Both the position numbers and the translations under genes were made by a program. The notes beneath the pieces are model-generated. The model did no database searches. It was given only the letters and a program-made list of their open reading frames with translations, and was not told the origin of the DNA. From Candidatus Hermodarchaeota archaeon (GTDB lineage Archaea > Asgardarchaeota > Hermodarchaeia > Hermodarchaeales > Hermodarchaeaceae), in contig JAEOSA010000114.1 in the NCBI GenBank assembly GCA_016840595.1, positions 1 to 6,391 on the forward strand: a stretch of 6,391 bases of DNA, given 5' to 3'. How positions within the stretch are numbered: the first letter of the stretch is position 1; the number at the start of each line of letters is the position of its first letter. Positions 5,773-6,391 of the stretch are shown here, in pieces.

Positions 5773-6391
5773 CAAAGAAAATTCATGGTTACAAGCCTAT
5801 CAAGACGTGGTTTCGAAATGGGGAGATGAGCCGGATTGGCGGCTCATGGAATATGCCCGTTTCGTCCCAGAGGGTCCTGTACTAGATTTGGGAATAGGGG
5901 AAGGTCGGAACGCCCTCTATTTTGCAAAACTCGGTTATCCCGTAGAAGGAGTAGATGAGTCGAAGACCTACGTCAAACGATGTCGAGATCGTGCAAAAGC
6001 GGAAGGTTTGGACCTGACGGTCAGAGAGGCAGATTTACGCTCTGTTGAGATTCCACGAAGGCGATATGCGTTGATTATTGCCTCCAAGTTATTGCAGATG
6101 TTCTTGAAATCAGAGAGCACAGCAATTGCAGAGAAAATGTATCCTGGGCTCATGCCGAAGGGACTCATATATGTACGGACCTTTTCTGTAGAACGTATTG
6201 CACAATCCGCGGCTCTTCGAGCCTTGGAAGAGGTGGAACCCAACACCTTCTATGCCCCACAACGGAAACGCCACTATCATTATTTTACGCGAGATGAAAT
6301 TCTTTCATTATTTCCAAAAATGAGAGTATTGTATTGTGTTGAAGGGTTGGAGCTAGATAGGTTCCGGAGTAAGACGTCGAAAAAACCTCAA
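5765..6391 (+). CDS. class I SAM-dependent methyltransferase, TehB-like, 3' end outside window
   Basis: A reading frame of 209 codons, open to the window edge, that encodes a Rossmann-fold methyltransferase. Motif I is V-L-D-L-G-I-G-E-G-R-N (39-49), which with the following A-L-Y-F-A-K-L-G resembles the TehB/tellurite-resistance-like group. The acidic residue ending strand 2 is D64 (V-E-G-V-D-E-S). A motif II-like E-A-D-L lies at 88-91, strand 4 Y-A-L-I-I-A-S at 101-107, and strand 5 G-L-I-Y-V-R-T-F at 133-140. H-Y-F-T-R-D-E-I-L (172-180) is the usual late region of such enzymes, so probably only a short tail is missing. The GTG start is supported by AGGTGGA 4 nt upstream; an in-frame GTG at 5756 falls inside that site, and TAG at 5717-5719 closes the frame. 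The substrate is unknown, and tellurite resistance should not be assumed. It probably belongs to a different transcription unit from the transporter. Confidence 0.85.
   Translation, partial: MTVKENSWLQAYQDVVSKWGDEPDWRLMEYARFVPEGPVLDLGIGEGRNALYFAKLGYPVEGVDESKTYVKRCRDRAKAEGLDLTVREADLRSVEIPRRRYALIIASKLLQMFLKSESTAIAEKMYPGLMPKGLIYVRTFSVERIAQSAALRALEEVEPNTFYAPQRKRHYHYFTRDEILSLFPKMRVLYCVEGLELDRFRSKTSKKPQ

Noticed and set aside
5968..6246. A 92-codon minus-strand frame inside the methyltransferase
   Set aside because: The plus strand encodes conserved methyltransferase strands 4 and 5 here; the antisense frame shows no recognisable motif.
1..6391. CRISPR arrays, tRNA/rRNA genes, insertion sequences, phage or defence genes
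   Set aside because: No direct repeats with regular spacing, no cloverleaf, no transposase or defence-like protein; coding density is accounted for by the transporter operon and the methyltransferase.

Overview
The window holds most of a five-gene ABC importer operon of the dipeptide/oligopeptide/nickel (Dpp/Opp) class, all on the + strand, followed by the start of a separate methyltransferase gene. The order is substrate-binding protein (5' end outside the window), permease B, permease C, ATPase D, ATPase F, then a short intergenic region with terminator- and promoter-like signals, then a class I SAM-dependent methyltransferase that runs off the right edge.

The host is probably an archaeon, though this is not proven. 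Points in favour are T-rich tracts where terminators are expected, a TTTATA box about 40 bp before the last gene, a binding protein rich in N-x-T/S sequons with the Y-G-W-Y-P-D-Y motif often seen in archaeal family-5 binding proteins, and AGGTGG-type ribosome binding sites. The base composition is moderate. The general look recalls uncultivated mesophilic archaea such as Asgard lineages, but that is only an impression and no phylum can be assigned from this window.

Layout: 1-1239 is the C-terminal 412 residues of the binding protein. 1240-1361 is a gap with two small stem-loops, a T-tract and a ribosome binding site; it may let the binding protein be made in excess over the membrane parts. 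Permease B is at 1362-2372. Permease C is at 2386-3657, starts with TTG, and carries about 150 extra N-terminal residues with four predicted membrane spans. ATPase D (3658-4680) directly abuts permease C (TAA|ATG), and ATPase F (4677-5654) overlaps D by ATGA, so the last three transporter genes are tightly coupled. 5655-5764 holds a T-rich terminator candidate, a TATA-like box and a perfect 7-bp inverted repeat around the methyltransferase start. 5765-6391 is the partial methyltransferase.

The binding protein would capture a ligand outside the cell. The B/C heterodimer forms the channel, and the D/F heterodimer, both with complete nucleotide-binding motifs, powers uptake. The ligand is probably a peptide, but relatives of this family also import oligosaccharides, nickel and opines, and nothing here decides between them. 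The window is largely conventional. The most notable points are the extended permease C, the inverted repeat that brackets the methyltransferase ribosome binding site and start, and the identical four-cysteine motif in both ATPases.
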